Origin: Acidovorax sp.
GTDB lineage: Bacteria > Pseudomonadota > Gammaproteobacteria > Burkholderiales > Burkholderiaceae_C
DNA length: 38,261 nucleotides
Assembly (NCBI RefSeq): GCF_022763525.1
Contig: NZ_JALEGG010000162.1
Coordinates: 1-38,261, forward strand
Direction of reading: 5' to 3'
Shown: positions 16,963-26,250 of the stretch, piece by piece
Numbering within the stretch: position 1 is the stretch's first letter
Layout of the letters: each line of letters starts with the position of its first letter
Made by a program: the position numbers and the translations under genes
The notes under the pieces: generated by a model
Told to the model about the DNA's origin: nothing
The model's input: the letters and a program-made list of their open reading frames with translations, nothing else
Database searches by the model: none

Positions 16963-19275
16963 TTAGTTGGGGCGCGCCGCGGCGCTGGCCACGGCGAGGG
17001 CCGTCATGTTGAGCACCCGGCGCACGGTGGCGGCGGGCGTCAGGATGTAGGCCGTGGCGGCCGCACCCATGAGGATGGGGCCCACCGTCACGCCGCCGCT
17101 GGTGGTGGTCTTGAGCACGTTGTAGAGGATGTTGGCCGCGTCGATGTTGGGGCAGATCAGCAGGTTGGCCGAGTCGGTCAGCGTCGAGTCCGCCATGTAG
17201 GTGTTGCGGATCTTGGGCTCCAGCGCGGCGTCTCCGTGCAGTTCGCCGTCGCACTCGATCTCAGGGTGGGCGGCCACGAACAGGTCGCGGGCTTCGCGCA
17301 TCTTGCGGGCGGAGGCGCGCTTGGACGAACCATAGCTCGAATGCGACAGGAACGCGACCTTGGGCGGGATGCCGAAGCGCTGCACCTCCTGCACCGACAT
17401 CCAGGCGATGTCGGCCAGCTGCTGCGCCGTGGGGTCTTCGTTCACGTAGGTGTCGGCAATGAAGAGCGTGCCGTTGCGGTCGGTCATCAGCGCGTTGAGC
17501 GCCGCATAGTTGGTGGCGCCGGGCGCATGGCCCAGGATGTTGTGGATGCGCTCCAGGTGCGTCTCGTAGGTGCCTACCAGGCCGCAGATCATGGCGTCGG
17601 CATCGCCGAGCTTGACCATGAGCGCGGCGATGATGGTGTTGGAGCGGCGCACTGCGGCCTTGGCCACTTCGGGCGTGGCGCCGTTGCGCTTCATGAGCTG
17701 GTGGTAGTGCTCCCAGTACTGGCGGAAGCGCGGGTCGTCTTCGGGGTTGCACACCTCCACGTCCTGGCCCAGCCGCATGCGCAGGCCGGCCTTTTCGATG
17801 CGGGCGGCAATCACGGCGGGGCGGCCGATGAGGATGGGGTGGGCGATCTTGTCATCGATCGCCATCTGCGCGGCGCGCAGGGCGCGCTCGTCTTCGCCGT
17901 CGGCGTAGGCCACGCGCTTCTGGGCGTCGGGCAGTGTCTTGGCCGCGTTGATCACGGGGCGCATCAGCATGCCGGTCTGGTAGACGAAGCGCGACAGCGT
18001 TTCCTTGTACGCCTCCATGTCCTCGATGGGGCGCGTGGCCACGCCGGACTCAGCTGCGGCCTTGGCCACAGCGGGCGCGATCTTGAGGATCAGGCGCGAG
18101 TCGAACGGTGTGGGGATGAGGTAGTCGGGGCCGAAGGTGAGTTCCTTGCCCGCGTAGGCGCTGGCCACTTCTTCGCTGATGTCGGCCTTGGCCAGGTCCG
18201 CGATCTGGCGCACGCAGGCGAGCTTCATGGCCTCGGTGATCTTGGTGGCGCCGCAGTCCAGCGCGCCCCGGAAGATGTACGGGAAACAGAGGACGTTGTT
18301 GACCTGGTTCGGGTAGTCCGATCGGCCCGTTGCGATGATGCAGTCCGGGCGCACGGCCTTGGCCAGCTCGGGGCGGATCTCGGGCTCGGGGTTGGCCAGG
18401 GCCAGGATGATGGGCTTGTCCTCCATGGTCTTGACCATCTCGGCCGTGAGCACGCCGGGGGCCGAGCAGCCCAGGAACACGTCGGCGCCGTTGACGGCAT
18501 CGGCCAGGGTGCGGGCCTCGGTCTTCTGGGCGTAGCGCGCCTTCGATTCATCGTAGCCGCCGGGGCGGCCCTCGTAGATCACGCCCTTGGAGTCGCACAT
18601 GAAGATGTTCTGCACCTTCACGCCCAGGCCCACCATCACGTTCACGCACGCAATGGCTGCAGCACCCGCGCCCGACACTGCGATCTTGACCTGGTCGATC
18701 TGCTTGCCCACCAGCTCCAGGCCATTGAGCAGCGCCGCGCTGCTGATGATGGCCGTGCCGTGCTGGTCGTCATGGAACACGGGGATGTTCATGCGCGCGC
18801 TCAGCTGCTGCTCGATATAGAAGCACTCGGGCGCCTTGATGTCTTCGAGGTTGATGCCGCCCAGCGTGGGCTCCATGGCCGCGATGATCTCGACCAGCTT
18901 GTCGGGATCGCGCTCGGCCAGTTCGATGTCGAACACGTCCACACCCGCGAACTTCTTGAACAGGCAGCCCTTGCCTTCCATCACCGGCTTGCCAGCCAGC
19001 GGGCCGATGTCGCCCAGGCCCAGCACGGCCGTGCCGTTGGTGATCACGCCCACCAGGTTGCCGCGGGAGGTGTAGTCAAACGCCTTGGAGGGGTCGGCCT
19101 GGATGTCGAGGCAGGGGTAGGCGACGCCGGGCGAGTACGCCAGCGACAGGTCGCGCTGGTTGGACAGCGGCTTGGTGGGCGTGACAGAAATCTTGCCCCG
19201 CGTGATGTTGCGGTGGTAGTCGCGCGCGGCATCGCGCAGGGCCTGTTCGGCGGCGGAAAGGTTGTTCTGTGTCAT
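16963..19275 (-). CDS. maeB: NADP-dependent malic enzyme with C-terminal phosphotransacetylase-like domain
   Basis: 770 residues, the usual length of MaeB. It oxidatively decarboxylates malate to pyruvate with NADP in the cytoplasm. The N-terminal ~430 residues hold the malic enzyme domains ([41 protein letters not shown], the Rossmann motif [15 protein letters not shown]). The C-terminal ~330 residues resemble phosphate acetyltransferase ([32 protein letters not shown]), which in this family is regulatory. AGGA lies about 11 nt before the ATG. It follows gntR and dctA on the same strand, so the three form a C4-dicarboxylate uptake and conversion unit, possibly with separate promoters because 282 nt separate it from gntR. 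Confidence 0.95.
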   Translation of the reverse strand: MTQNNLSAAEQALRDAARDYHRNITRGKISVTPTKPLSNQRDLSLAYSPGVAYPCLDIQADPSKAFDYTSRGNLVGVITNGTAVLGLGDIGPLAGKPVMEGKGCLFKKFAGVDVFDIELAERDPDKLVEIIAAMEPTLGGINLEDIKAPECFYIEQQLSARMNIPVFHDDQHGTAIISSAALLNGLELVGKQIDQVKIAVSGAGAAAIACVNVMVGLGVKVQNIFMCDSKGVIYEGRPGGYDESKARYAQKTEARTLADAVNGADVFLGCSAPGVLTAEMVKTMEDKPIILALANPEPEIRPELAKAVRPDCIIATGRSDYPNQVNNVLCFPYIFRGALDCGATKITEAMKLACVRQIADLAKADISEEVASAYAGKELTFGPDYLIPTPFDSRLILKIAPAVAKAAAESGVATRPIEDMEAYKETLSRFVYQTGMLMRPVINAAKTLPDAQKRVAYADGEDERALRAAQMAIDDKIAHPILIGRPAVIAARIEKAGLRMRLGQDVEVCNPEDDPRFRQYWEHYHQLMKRNGATPEVAKAAVRRSNTIIAALMVKLGDADAMICGLVGTYETHLERIHNILGHAPGATNYAALNALMTDRNGTLFIADTYVNEDPTAQQLADIAWMSVQEVQRFGIPPKVAFLSHSSYGSSKRASARKMREARDLFVAAHPEIECDGELHGDAALEPKIRNTYMADSTLTDSANLLICPNIDAANILYNVLKTTTSGGVTVGPILMGAAATAYILTPAATVRRVLNMTALAVASAAARPN

Positions 19276-19557
19276 TGCGGAAAGTCCTGGAAATCCTCGG
19301 CAAAAAGCGAAACAAGGGTACCCGATGGCGCACGCGGCGGGGAGTGCCGTTTATGCCTATGCGGCATGGGGCAACAACTCCACGGCAGTGGCGGCGCGGG
19401 TGTCTTTGGAGGCAGGGCAGGCGGACGCGGGTGGGCATCGGCTTGGCGAGCGGCAGTTCCGGGGGCGCAGGTAGCGCAGGGTTGCCATGCAAGAGACAGG
19501 GGGTACGGCCTTGGTCGGGGGAGCGCAGGATACCGGATTCCGCGGCTCGGGCGATCT

Positions 19558-20247
19558 TTACGGCAGGCTGCGCGGGCCCGCCAGGGGCGCCAGCGACTCG
19601 CGCAGGCGGTCGCGCACCACGGGCTGGTCCGGGTTGAGCGCGGCCTCCACATGGCCGATGTGCGCCAGCAGACGCTCGCGGGCCAGCGCCGTGTCGCCAG
19701 CCTCCAGGGCCTCGACGATGGCCGCATGCTCGGCGCACGACTGGCTGGCTTCGTGACGCGACTGGTACAGCGAGGCCGCCAGCGTGGTGCGCGCCGTCAG
19801 GTCGCGCAGGATATCGCTCAGGCTGCGGTGCCCCATGGCCTCGGCCAGGCATACGTGAAAGTCGGCCAGCAGGAACGCGCGCGTGGCGGCGTCCGCGCCT
19901 TCGATGGCCTGCTGCTCATCCGCGATGTGGGCGCGCAGCCGCGGTATGACGGACTGCAGCGGCCGGCCCGCGTCGGCCAGGATGCCCGATTCGATGATGC
20001 GCCGGGCCGAGAACGCATCGCGCGCGTCGTCCACCGAAGGCTCCACCACGTACCAGCCGCGGCGCGGGCGCACCTCCAGAAAGCCACGTGCCTGCAGCTG
20101 CATGAGGGCTTCGCGCACCAGGGTGCGGCTCACGCCGAACAGATCGGCAAGCTCCTGCTCGCCCAGCCGCTCGCCGGGGGCAAGCTTCTGGGCCAGGATG
20201 GATTCCACCACCTGCTGGGCGATCTGGGTCGGGCTGATGCTGTTCAT
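19558..20247 (-). CDS. GntR-family transcriptional regulator (FadR/FCD subfamily)
   Basis: 229 residues. The N-terminal winged helix (QQVVESILAQKLAPGERLGEQELADLFGVSRTLVREAL, residues ~10-50) is typical GntR. The C-terminal all-helical FCD domain (~80-215) has the metal-binding pattern residues in DFHVCLAEAMGH and the EHAAIVEAL helix, suggesting a carboxylate ligand. It starts 30 nt after dctA on the same strand and so is probably co-transcribed with it. The palindrome CTTGCATACAAG upstream of dctA is a plausible site for this regulator. The ligand may be a C4-dicarboxylate, by context. Confidence 0.9.
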   Translation of the reverse strand: MNSISPTQIAQQVVESILAQKLAPGERLGEQELADLFGVSRTLVREALMQLQARGFLEVRPRRGWYVVEPSVDDARDAFSARRIIESGILADAGRPLQSVIPRLRAHIADEQQAIEGADAATRAFLLADFHVCLAEAMGHRSLSDILRDLTARTTLAASLYQSRHEASQSCAEHAAIVEALEAGDTALARERLLAHIGHVEAALNPDQPVVRDRLRESLAPLAGPRSLP

Positions 20248-20277
20248 GGCGGGATTGTCGTTGCACGCGATGGCGGC

Positions 20278-21558
20278 TCAGGGGCGCGGTGCCGGGGACT
20301 CGCGGCCGTCCAGCACGGCGTGGGCACGCTCGCGGTCAATATCGCCTTCCCAGGCGGCGATCGCCACGGTGGCCACGCAGTTGCCGATGAGGTTGCCCAG
20401 GGCGCGGGCAATGCCCATGAACCAGTCCACCGACAGCACCAGCACCAGGCCGATGGCTGGAATGGCGGGGATGGCGTGCAGCGTGGCTGCCAGCACCACG
20501 ATGGCCGAGCCTGGCACGCCGTGCGCACCCTTGGAGGTGACCAGCGAGATCGCCAGGATGGTGAGCAGGTCGGTCATGGTGATGGGCGTGTTCGTGGCCT
20601 GGGCGATGAACACGGCCGCCAGCGTGATGTAGATGGAAAACGCGTCCAGGTTGAACGAGTATCCCGTGGGGATCACCAGGCCCACGGTCGAGTCGCGGAT
20701 GCCCAGGTTCTTGAGCTTGGCCATGATCTGCGGCAGCACGCTGTCCGACGAGGTGGTGGCGAACACCACGGCCAGCTCCTCGCGCAGGTAGCGCAGCAGC
20801 TTGAACAGGCTGAAGCCCGAGAACCGCATGATCAGGCCCAGCACCACCACCACGAACAGCACCACGGCCGCGTAGAACAGCACCACCAGCATGCCCAGCT
20901 GCTTGAGCGAGCCGATGCCGTACTTGCCCACCGTGAACGCAATGGCGCCTAGCACGCCCAGCGGGGCCAGCTTGATGATCAGGCCCATGGTCTTGAACAG
21001 CACATGCGACAAGTCCTCGATGAGGCCCGTGACGCGTGCGCCACGCTCGCCCATCAGCGCCAGCGCGCAACCGAACACGATGGAGAACAGCAGCACCTGC
21101 AGCACGTCGCCGGTGGCGAAGGCGCTCACCGCCGTGGTGGGGATGAGCTTGAGCAGAAAGTCGCTCAGGCCGCCGCCCGTGAGCTTGCTGGCATTGTCGG
21201 CATAGGCGCCCATGGCCTTGGGATCCAGCGCCTTGGGATCCACGTTCATCCCCACGCCGGGTTCGAACCAGAACGCCAGCACCAAGCCCAGCACCAGGGC
21301 AATGGAGGTGACCACCTCGAAGTAGATCAGCGACTTGACCCCCACCCGCCCCACACGCTGCAGGTCGCCCGTGCCAGCGATGCCGTGCACCACCACGCAA
21401 AAGACGATGAGCGGAATCAGCATCTTGATGAGCTTGATGAAGCCATCGCCCAGGGGCTTGAGCTGCACCGCCGTATCGGGCCACAGCAGCCCAAGCGCCA
21501 CACCGGCGATCAAGGCCAGGATCACCCGGCCGAAGAGGGAATTGAAGAAGCGGAGCAT
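20278..21558 (-). CDS. dctA: C4-dicarboxylate/proton symporter DctA
   Basis: 426 residues of the DAACS (glutamate transporter-like) family in the inner membrane. Seen are LIKMLIPLIVFCVVVHGIAG, the Ser-rich re-entrant loop FATTSSDSVLPQIM and the substrate/ion-binding segments VIPTGYSFNLDAFSIYITLA and SKGAHGVPGSAIVVLAATL. It takes up succinate, fumarate, malate and similar acids. The ATG at 21558 (MLRFFNSLFGRVILALI, with AAAGG about 10 nt upstream) matches the family start; the frame is open 11 codons further. The gene is divergent from glycerate kinase over a 195-nt control region, and gntR follows 30 nt downstream. Confidence 0.94.
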   Translation of the reverse strand: MLRFFNSLFGRVILALIAGVALGLLWPDTAVQLKPLGDGFIKLIKMLIPLIVFCVVVHGIAGTGDLQRVGRVGVKSLIYFEVVTSIALVLGLVLAFWFEPGVGMNVDPKALDPKAMGAYADNASKLTGGGLSDFLLKLIPTTAVSAFATGDVLQVLLFSIVFGCALALMGERGARVTGLIEDLSHVLFKTMGLIIKLAPLGVLGAIAFTVGKYGIGSLKQLGMLVVLFYAAVVLFVVVVLGLIMRFSGFSLFKLLRYLREELAVVFATTSSDSVLPQIMAKLKNLGIRDSTVGLVIPTGYSFNLDAFSIYITLAAVFIAQATNTPITMTDLLTILAISLVTSKGAHGVPGSAIVVLAATLHAIPAIPAIGLVLVLSVDWFMGIARALGNLIGNCVATVAIAAWEGDIDRERAHAVLDGRESPAPRP

Positions 21559-21596
21559 GGGAAAACGCCTTTGGGTTTGGTACGCAGCCACGGTGA

Positions 21597-21661
21597 ATTG
21601 TCAATCTTGCATACAAGAAATGTAGACAAGTGTTGACAATCAGAAAACCGGGGTTATCCCG
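21597..21661. promoter_or_regulatory. Candidate GntR operator and divergent promoter between dctA and glycerate kinase
   Basis: A near-palindrome CTTGCATACAAG (21606-21617) sits within an outer inverted repeat ATTGTCAA (21597-21604) / TTGACAAT (21633-21640). On the plus strand TTGACA (21633-21638) followed 16 nt later by TATCCC (21655-21660) could be a weak promoter for glycerate kinase. The inner core GCATAC resembles the GTATAC core of the operator near uraH, as expected for FCD-type GntR proteins. Binding is inferred, not shown. Confidence 0.45.
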
Positions 21662-21753
21662 GACCCACCTGCGCTCGGGTGCTGGGCGCCGCTGCGAGGC
21701 CTGGCTGCGGTGGCACGTGCTTCACAATCGGTGCAGACCCGCTGAGTGCCGCC

Positions 21754-23100
21754 ATGACCACCTCGACCTCTCTGCCTCCGCCCAACCCTGCCCATCAGCC
21801 CGGTGAGTTTCTGGAATACCTCTACCGCGTGGCCGTGCGCCGCGCGCTGCCCCTGCACAACACGGCGGGCTTTCTGCCCGCGCCACCCCCGCCCGGCAGC
21901 GGCGGGCGCACACTGGTGCTGGGGGCCGGCAAGGCTGCGGGCGCCATGGCCCAGGCGGTGGAGGCCCTGTGGCCGGCGGACGCACCCTTGTCGGGCCTGG
22001 TGGTGACGCGCTACCACCACACGCCGCCGCGGCCCGCCGGTCTGGCACAGCGCATCGAGGTCGTGGAGGCTTCTCACCCCGTGCCTGACGCCGCGGGCCT
22101 GCAGGCGGCCCGGCGCATGCTGGCGCTGGCCGAGGGATTGACGGAAAACGACCTGGTGCTGTGCCTCATCTCGGGCGGGGGCTCGGCGCTGCTGACGCTG
22201 CCGGCCGATGGCCTCACGCTCGAGGACAAGCAGCGCATCAACCGCGCTCTGCTGGAGAGCGGCGCCGCCATTGGCGAAATGAACTGCGTGCGCAAGCACC
22301 TCTCACGCATCAAGGGCGGGCGGCTGGCGGCGGCGTGTGCGCCTGCACGGGTGGTCACGCTCGCCATCAGCGACGTGCCGGGTGACGACCCCTCGGTCAT
22401 CGCCAGCGGCCCCACGGTGCCCGATGCGACCACCTGTGCCGATGCGCTGCAAATCCTGGACCGCTATCGCATCGAGGTCCCTTCCAGCGTGCGCGCTGCG
22501 CTGGAAGCGGGCTGGCTGGAAACCCCCAAGCCTGGCGATGCTGCGTTTGCGAACCATCTGTTGCACATGACAGCCACGCCGCAGCAGTCGCTCGAAGCCG
22601 CAGCCGAGGCTGCGCGTGCTGCGGGCGTGGCGGCGCACATCCTCTCTGACGAGATCGAAGGCGAATCGCGCGAGGTGGGCAAGGTGCACGCCGCGCTGGC
22701 GCGGGCCGTGGCGCGGAACGGCCAGCCTTTCACGCGGCCTTGTGTGATTCTCTCGGGGGGCGAAACGACGGTGACAGTGCGGCCCCAGCCGCCGGGTACG
22801 CCCCGCGGACGCGGCGGCCGCGCGGGCGAGTTCTGCCTGGGCCTGGCGCAGGCGCTGCAGGGACAGCCTGGCGTGTGGGCGCTGGCGGCGGACACCGACG
22901 GTATCGACGGCGTGGAAGACAACGCCGGCGCCCGCGTGACGCCCGACACGCTGGCCCGGGCTGACGCGGCGGGCCTGCGCATTGCGGCCCACCTGGACCG
23001 CAACGACGCCTATGGCTTCTTTGAGCCGCTGGGCGATCTGGTGGTGACGGGGCCTACGCACACCAACGTGAACGATTTTCGTGCGCTATTGATTTTGTAG
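21754..23100 (+). CDS. ttuD: Glycerate 2-kinase, MOFRL/DUF4147 family (also annotated hydroxypyruvate reductase)
   Basis: 448 residues. The family phosphorylates D-glycerate to 2-phosphoglycerate in the cytoplasm; older annotations of TtuD as hydroxypyruvate reductase refer to the same family. Hallmarks are VLGAGKAAGAMAQAVE, VLCLISGGGSALLTLP, the MNCVRKHLSRIKGGRLA block, and in the C-terminal MOFRL part SGGETTVTV, GGRAGEFCLGLA and ALAADTDGIDG. The ATG at 21754 gives the normal N-terminus. Its stop codon TAG lies in the dispersed repeat R3. With Hyi it would complete glyoxylate-to-glycerate assimilation after purine breakdown; glyoxylate carboligase and tartronate semialdehyde reductase are not in the window. 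Confidence 0.9.
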   Translation: MTTSTSLPPPNPAHQPGEFLEYLYRVAVRRALPLHNTAGFLPAPPPPGSGGRTLVLGAGKAAGAMAQAVEALWPADAPLSGLVVTRYHHTPPRPAGLAQRIEVVEASHPVPDAAGLQAARRMLALAEGLTENDLVLCLISGGGSALLTLPADGLTLEDKQRINRALLESGAAIGEMNCVRKHLSRIKGGRLAAACAPARVVTLAISDVPGDDPSVIASGPTVPDATTCADALQILDRYRIEVPSSVRAALEAGWLETPKPGDAAFANHLLHMTATPQQSLEAAAEAARAAGVAAHILSDEIEGESREVGKVHAALARAVARNGQPFTRPCVILSGGETTVTVRPQPPGTPRGRGGRAGEFCLGLAQALQGQPGVWALAADTDGIDGVEDNAGARVTPDTLARADAAGLRIAAHLDRNDAYGFFEPLGDLVVTGPTHTNVNDFRALLIL

Positions 23101-23147
23101 CTGTTCGCGCTTTGTGGATGAGCGCTGCAACCCAATTTGGTTAAAAA
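23085..23147 (+). repeat. Dispersed Comamonadaceae-type repeat, copy R3, supplying a stop codon
   Basis: GTAGCTGTTCGCGCTTTG, middle, then GAGCGCTGCAACCCAATTTG. The TAG at 23098-23100 that ends the glycerate kinase gene is the TAG of the repeat. The copy occupies most of the space between this gene and the convergent M20 gene. Confidence 0.75.
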
Positions 23148-23161
23148 CTCGACCCACCGGG

Positions 23162-24406
23162 CTATGCGAGAAGGTCGTTGAGCGCCCGCGCAATCACCTT
23201 CGTCGCGCGGCGCAGGTCCTCCAGCTGCAGGCGCTCGTCGGCGCGCTTGGCGTGGGATTCGAGCACCGTGCGTGGCCCGGCCCCATAGATCACGCCGGGG
23301 ATTCCGCGCTCCACATACAGGCGCACGTCGGTGTACAGCGGCGTGCCCACCGCGGGCACCGGCTCGCCGATCACGGCCTGGGCGTGCTTCTGGATGGCTT
23401 CGACCAGGGGCGCATTGCCCGCCAGCGGCGTCATCGCGTTGGCCAGCAGCAGGCGCTTGACCTCCACGCGGATGCCGTCGCGCTCGCCCGCCGCCTGCTC
23501 GATGATGCGGCGGATGGACGCTTCCACTTCGGCCGGGTTCTCTTCGGGGATCATGCGGCGGTCCAGCTTGAAGACCACCTTGCCGGGCACGACGTTGGTG
23601 TTGGTGCCGCCCTCGATGCGGCCCACGTTCAGGTAGGGGTGCTTGATGCCCGCGACCTTGGACGTGACCTTCTTGTATTCGTCGTTCTGCGCGTACAGCG
23701 CGTTCAGGATGTGGACCGCGCCCTGCAGCGCGTCCACGCCCGTGTGGGGCACGGCGGCGTGGGCCATCTTGCCGTGCACGGTCACTTCCATCTGCAGGCA
23801 GCCGTTGTGGGCGGTGACCACCTCGTAGCTGAAACCGGCGGCGATCATGAGATCGGGCTTGGTCAGGCCTTTTTGCAGCAGCCAGCCGGGGCCCAGCTCG
23901 CCGCCAAACTCCTCGTCGTAGGTGAAGTGCAGCTCCACCGCGCCCTTGGCGGGCTTTGCCACGGCTTCGAGGGCGCGCACGGCGAAGGTGAACGATGCAA
24001 AGTCGCTTTTGCTCACGGCGGTGGCTCGGCCATACATGGCGCCATCCTCGATCTCGGCGCCGTAGGGGTCATGCGTCCAGCCTTCGCCGGGGGGCACCAC
24101 GTCGCCGTGGGCGTTCAGGGCGATGGTCTTGCCGCCGTCGCCATACGGTCTGCGCACGATGAGGTTGGTGATGGATTCCATGCCGTAGGCCTGCACCTCC
24201 GCGGTGGGTACGGCGTGTTTTTCAGCGTCAAAGCCAAAATCCTTGAGGAGCTCGGCCGTGCGTTCGGCATGGGGCGCGTTGTTGCCGGGGGGCGTGTCGG
24301 TGGGCACGCGCACCAGGGCCTGCAGAAAGCGCACTTCCTCGTCGAAGTGCTGGTCGATCCAGGCGTCCAGGGCGGCGTAAGAAGAAACCTGTGTGGGGGC
24401 TGTCAT
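23162..24406 (-). CDS. M20-family metallohydrolase (ArgE/DapE-like), coupled to UraD-AllC
   Basis: 414 residues, a two-zinc M20 peptidase/deacylase. Metal and catalytic residues are visible: NAHGDVVPPG (His100, Asp102), SKSDFASF (Asp135), YDEEFGG (Glu165 general base, Glu166 ligand) and a C-terminal His in ESHAKRADE. A dimerisation domain insert spans about 200-310 (NGCLQMEVTVHGKMAHAAVPHTG). The family removes N-acyl or N-carbamoyl groups; the substrate here is unknown. The start codon overlaps the stop of the UraD-AllC gene by 4 nt (ATGA), so the two are translationally coupled. This makes a role after allantoate, for example on ureidoglycine or ureidoglycolate, worth testing, although known ureidoglycolate amidohydrolases belong to the AllC-like branch. 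Confidence 0.88.
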   Translation of the reverse strand: MTAPTQVSSYAALDAWIDQHFDEEVRFLQALVRVPTDTPPGNNAPHAERTAELLKDFGFDAEKHAVPTAEVQAYGMESITNLIVRRPYGDGGKTIALNAHGDVVPPGEGWTHDPYGAEIEDGAMYGRATAVSKSDFASFTFAVRALEAVAKPAKGAVELHFTYDEEFGGELGPGWLLQKGLTKPDLMIAAGFSYEVVTAHNGCLQMEVTVHGKMAHAAVPHTGVDALQGAVHILNALYAQNDEYKKVTSKVAGIKHPYLNVGRIEGGTNTNVVPGKVVFKLDRRMIPEENPAEVEASIRRIIEQAAGERDGIRVEVKRLLLANAMTPLAGNAPLVEAIQKHAQAVIGEPVPAVGTPLYTDVRLYVERGIPGVIYGAGPRTVLESHAKRADERLQLEDLRRATKVIARALNDLLA

Positions 24407-26181
24407 GGTTGTTGTTCCTCGGCAAGCTGTTGCAGCACCTGGGTAAAGGCGTCCACAGTCAGCTGGATGTCGTGATTGGTGGTGGATTCGAGCGGGTTGT
24501 GGCTAATGCCGGAGTTCTGGCCGCGCGTGAAGAGCATGGCCTGCGGCATGATTTCGTGCAGCTTCATCGCGTCGTGCCCGGCGCCGCTGGGCATGCGGAA
24601 CACGGGCACGCCCAGGGCGTCCACGGCGCGTTCCCAATGGTGCTGCAGCGCAGGGGCGCTGGGGGCCGCGGCGGCGCGCATGGATTCTTCCAGCGTGTAG
24701 CGCAGGCCGCGCCGCTGGGCGATGCGGGCGAGTTCGTCCAGCACGTCGCGCACCAGGGCATCGCGCTGCGCATCGGTGGGTGCGCGCAGGTCCAGGCTGA
24801 ACTGGCAGCGCCCCGGCACCACGTTGATGGAGCCGCCGGGCACATTCAAGAGGCCGATGGTGCCCACCGAATCGCCATCCTGCGCGGCGCGCTGCTCCAC
24901 ATACAGCGCCAGCTCGGCCACGGCCACGGCGGCGTCGCGGCGGCGGTCCATGGGGGTGGTGCCGGCATGGCTGGCGGTGCCGATCATCTCGGCCACAAAG
25001 CGCACGCCGCCGTTGATGGAGGTGACCACGCCCAGGGGCAGGTCCAGTTCGTTGAGCACGGGGCCTTGCTCGATGTGCACCTCGATGAAACCCAGGTAGC
25101 GGGACGGGTCGCGCTGCAGCTTGGCGATGTCATCGATGCACAGGCCCGCATGCTGCATGGCCTCGCGCAGGGTCACGCCATTGGCGTCTTTCTGATCCAG
25201 CCAGGCGGGGTTGAAGTGGCCGATGAGCGCGCCGGAGCCCAGGAAGGTAGCCTTGTAGCGCTGGCCTTCTTCCTCGGCAAAAGCCACCACCTCGATGCCG
25301 AAGGGCAGGCGCTTGCCGGCGCGGTGCAGTTCGCGCACGCAGGCCATGGGAACGAAGATGCCCAGGCGCCCGTCGTACTTGCCGCCATTGCGCACGGTGT
25401 CGTAGTGGGAGCCGGTCAATAGATGCTTGGCATCAGGTTGCGCGCCGTGGTAGCGCCCCACCACGTTGCCCACCGCGTCGATCTCCACGCTGTCAAAGCC
25501 GCAGTCGTGCATCCAGTGGCTGATGCGCTGCGCGCAGGCGCGGTGCGCGTCGGTGAGGTAGGTGACGGTGAGCTGGCCTTTTTCGGCAAAGCCGGGGTCC
25601 GAATGCCCGGCCAGCTTCTCGTGCCAGTCCCACACGTCGTTGCCCAGCACGGGCTCGGCCGCAAACTTGTCGGCCAGGCGGATCTCGGCGATGCGGTGGA
25701 TGTTGCGCAGCGCCTCAGCCAGCTCGAACTCGGGGTGGTTGTCCAGCCGCCGGGCAAAGGTATCGATGATCTCGCGTTTGGACAGGCCGGTGCCACGCGG
25801 CCCGCGCACGGCCAGGATGAAGGGGAAGCCAAAGCGCTCGTTGTACGCGGCGTTGAGCTGCTGGATGCGCTCGAACTCCTCGGGCGTGCATTGGGTCAGG
25901 CCCGCCTTGCTTTGCTCGTTGGTGGATTCGGCTGTGAGGCTCTTGGCCACCATGGCCTTGCCCGCCAGCTCTGGGTGGGCGCGGATCAAGGCCAGCTTGG
26001 CGTCCAGCTCGGCAGTGCGCACCACCTGGGCCAGCGCATGCTTGAGCTGCGCCAGTGTCCGGAAGGGCCGCTGCGCCAGGGCTTGCTCGGCAATCCAGGG
26101 GGAATGTTCGTACAGCCCGTCCAGCAGCGCCAGCGCCTCGGCGGGGCTGGCGGCGTTGAGTTGTTCCAGGGTCAGGGGCAT
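24403..26181 (-). CDS. Fusion of OHCU decarboxylase (UraD) and allantoate amidohydrolase (AllC)
   Basis: 592 residues with two enzymes in one chain. Residues ~1-165 are UraD, which decarboxylates 2-oxo-4-hydroxy-4-carboxy-5-ureidoimidazoline to S-allantoin: the catalytic-type His in RAHPELAGK (His68), STNEQSKAGL and FGFPFILAVRG are present. Residues ~175-592 are an M20-type Zn amidohydrolase of the hydantoinase/carbamoylase family (AllC): LLTGSHYDTV (His258, Asp260), KYDGRLG (Asp269), AFAEEEGQRY, EVHIEQGPVL, SHAGTTPMDRR, PSGAGHDAM and a late His in GISHNPLE. The ATG at 26181 is supported by GGAAG 8 nt upstream; an in-frame TTG 15 nt earlier overlaps that site. The order skips allantoinase, supplied by puuE just upstream on the same strand. 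Confidence 0.93.
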   Translation of the reverse strand: MPLTLEQLNAASPAEALALLDGLYEHSPWIAEQALAQRPFRTLAQLKHALAQVVRTAELDAKLALIRAHPELAGKAMVAKSLTAESTNEQSKAGLTQCTPEEFERIQQLNAAYNERFGFPFILAVRGPRGTGLSKREIIDTFARRLDNHPEFELAEALRNIHRIAEIRLADKFAAEPVLGNDVWDWHEKLAGHSDPGFAEKGQLTVTYLTDAHRACAQRISHWMHDCGFDSVEIDAVGNVVGRYHGAQPDAKHLLTGSHYDTVRNGGKYDGRLGIFVPMACVRELHRAGKRLPFGIEVVAFAEEEGQRYKATFLGSGALIGHFNPAWLDQKDANGVTLREAMQHAGLCIDDIAKLQRDPSRYLGFIEVHIEQGPVLNELDLPLGVVTSINGGVRFVAEMIGTASHAGTTPMDRRRDAAVAVAELALYVEQRAAQDGDSVGTIGLLNVPGGSINVVPGRCQFSLDLRAPTDAQRDALVRDVLDELARIAQRRGLRYTLEESMRAAAAPSAPALQHHWERAVDALGVPVFRMPSGAGHDAMKLHEIMPQAMLFTRGQNSGISHNPLESTTNHDIQLTVDAFTQVLQQLAEEQQP

Positions 26182-26194
26182 GGTGGTTGCTTCC

Positions 26195-26250
26195 AAAAAA
26201 TGAGCTGCTCGCGCTTGATGGATAAGCGCTGGAGGCCGATTTCATTCATA
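26195..26250 (+). repeat. Dispersed Comamonadaceae-type repeat, copy R4
   Basis: TGAGCTGCTCGCGCTTGATG, middle, then TAAGCGCTGGAGGCCGATTT. It fills the gap between puuE and the UraD-AllC gene and supplies the puuE stop codon (26246-26248) at its outer edge and part of the leader of UraD-AllC, close to the ribosome binding site. Confidence 0.75.

Noticed and set aside
16798-20952. Open frame of 1384 codons on the plus strand
   Set aside because: It is antisense to maeB, gntR and part of dctA, all with clear domain signatures, and its translation is His/Gly/Ala/Arg-rich without any recognisable domain.
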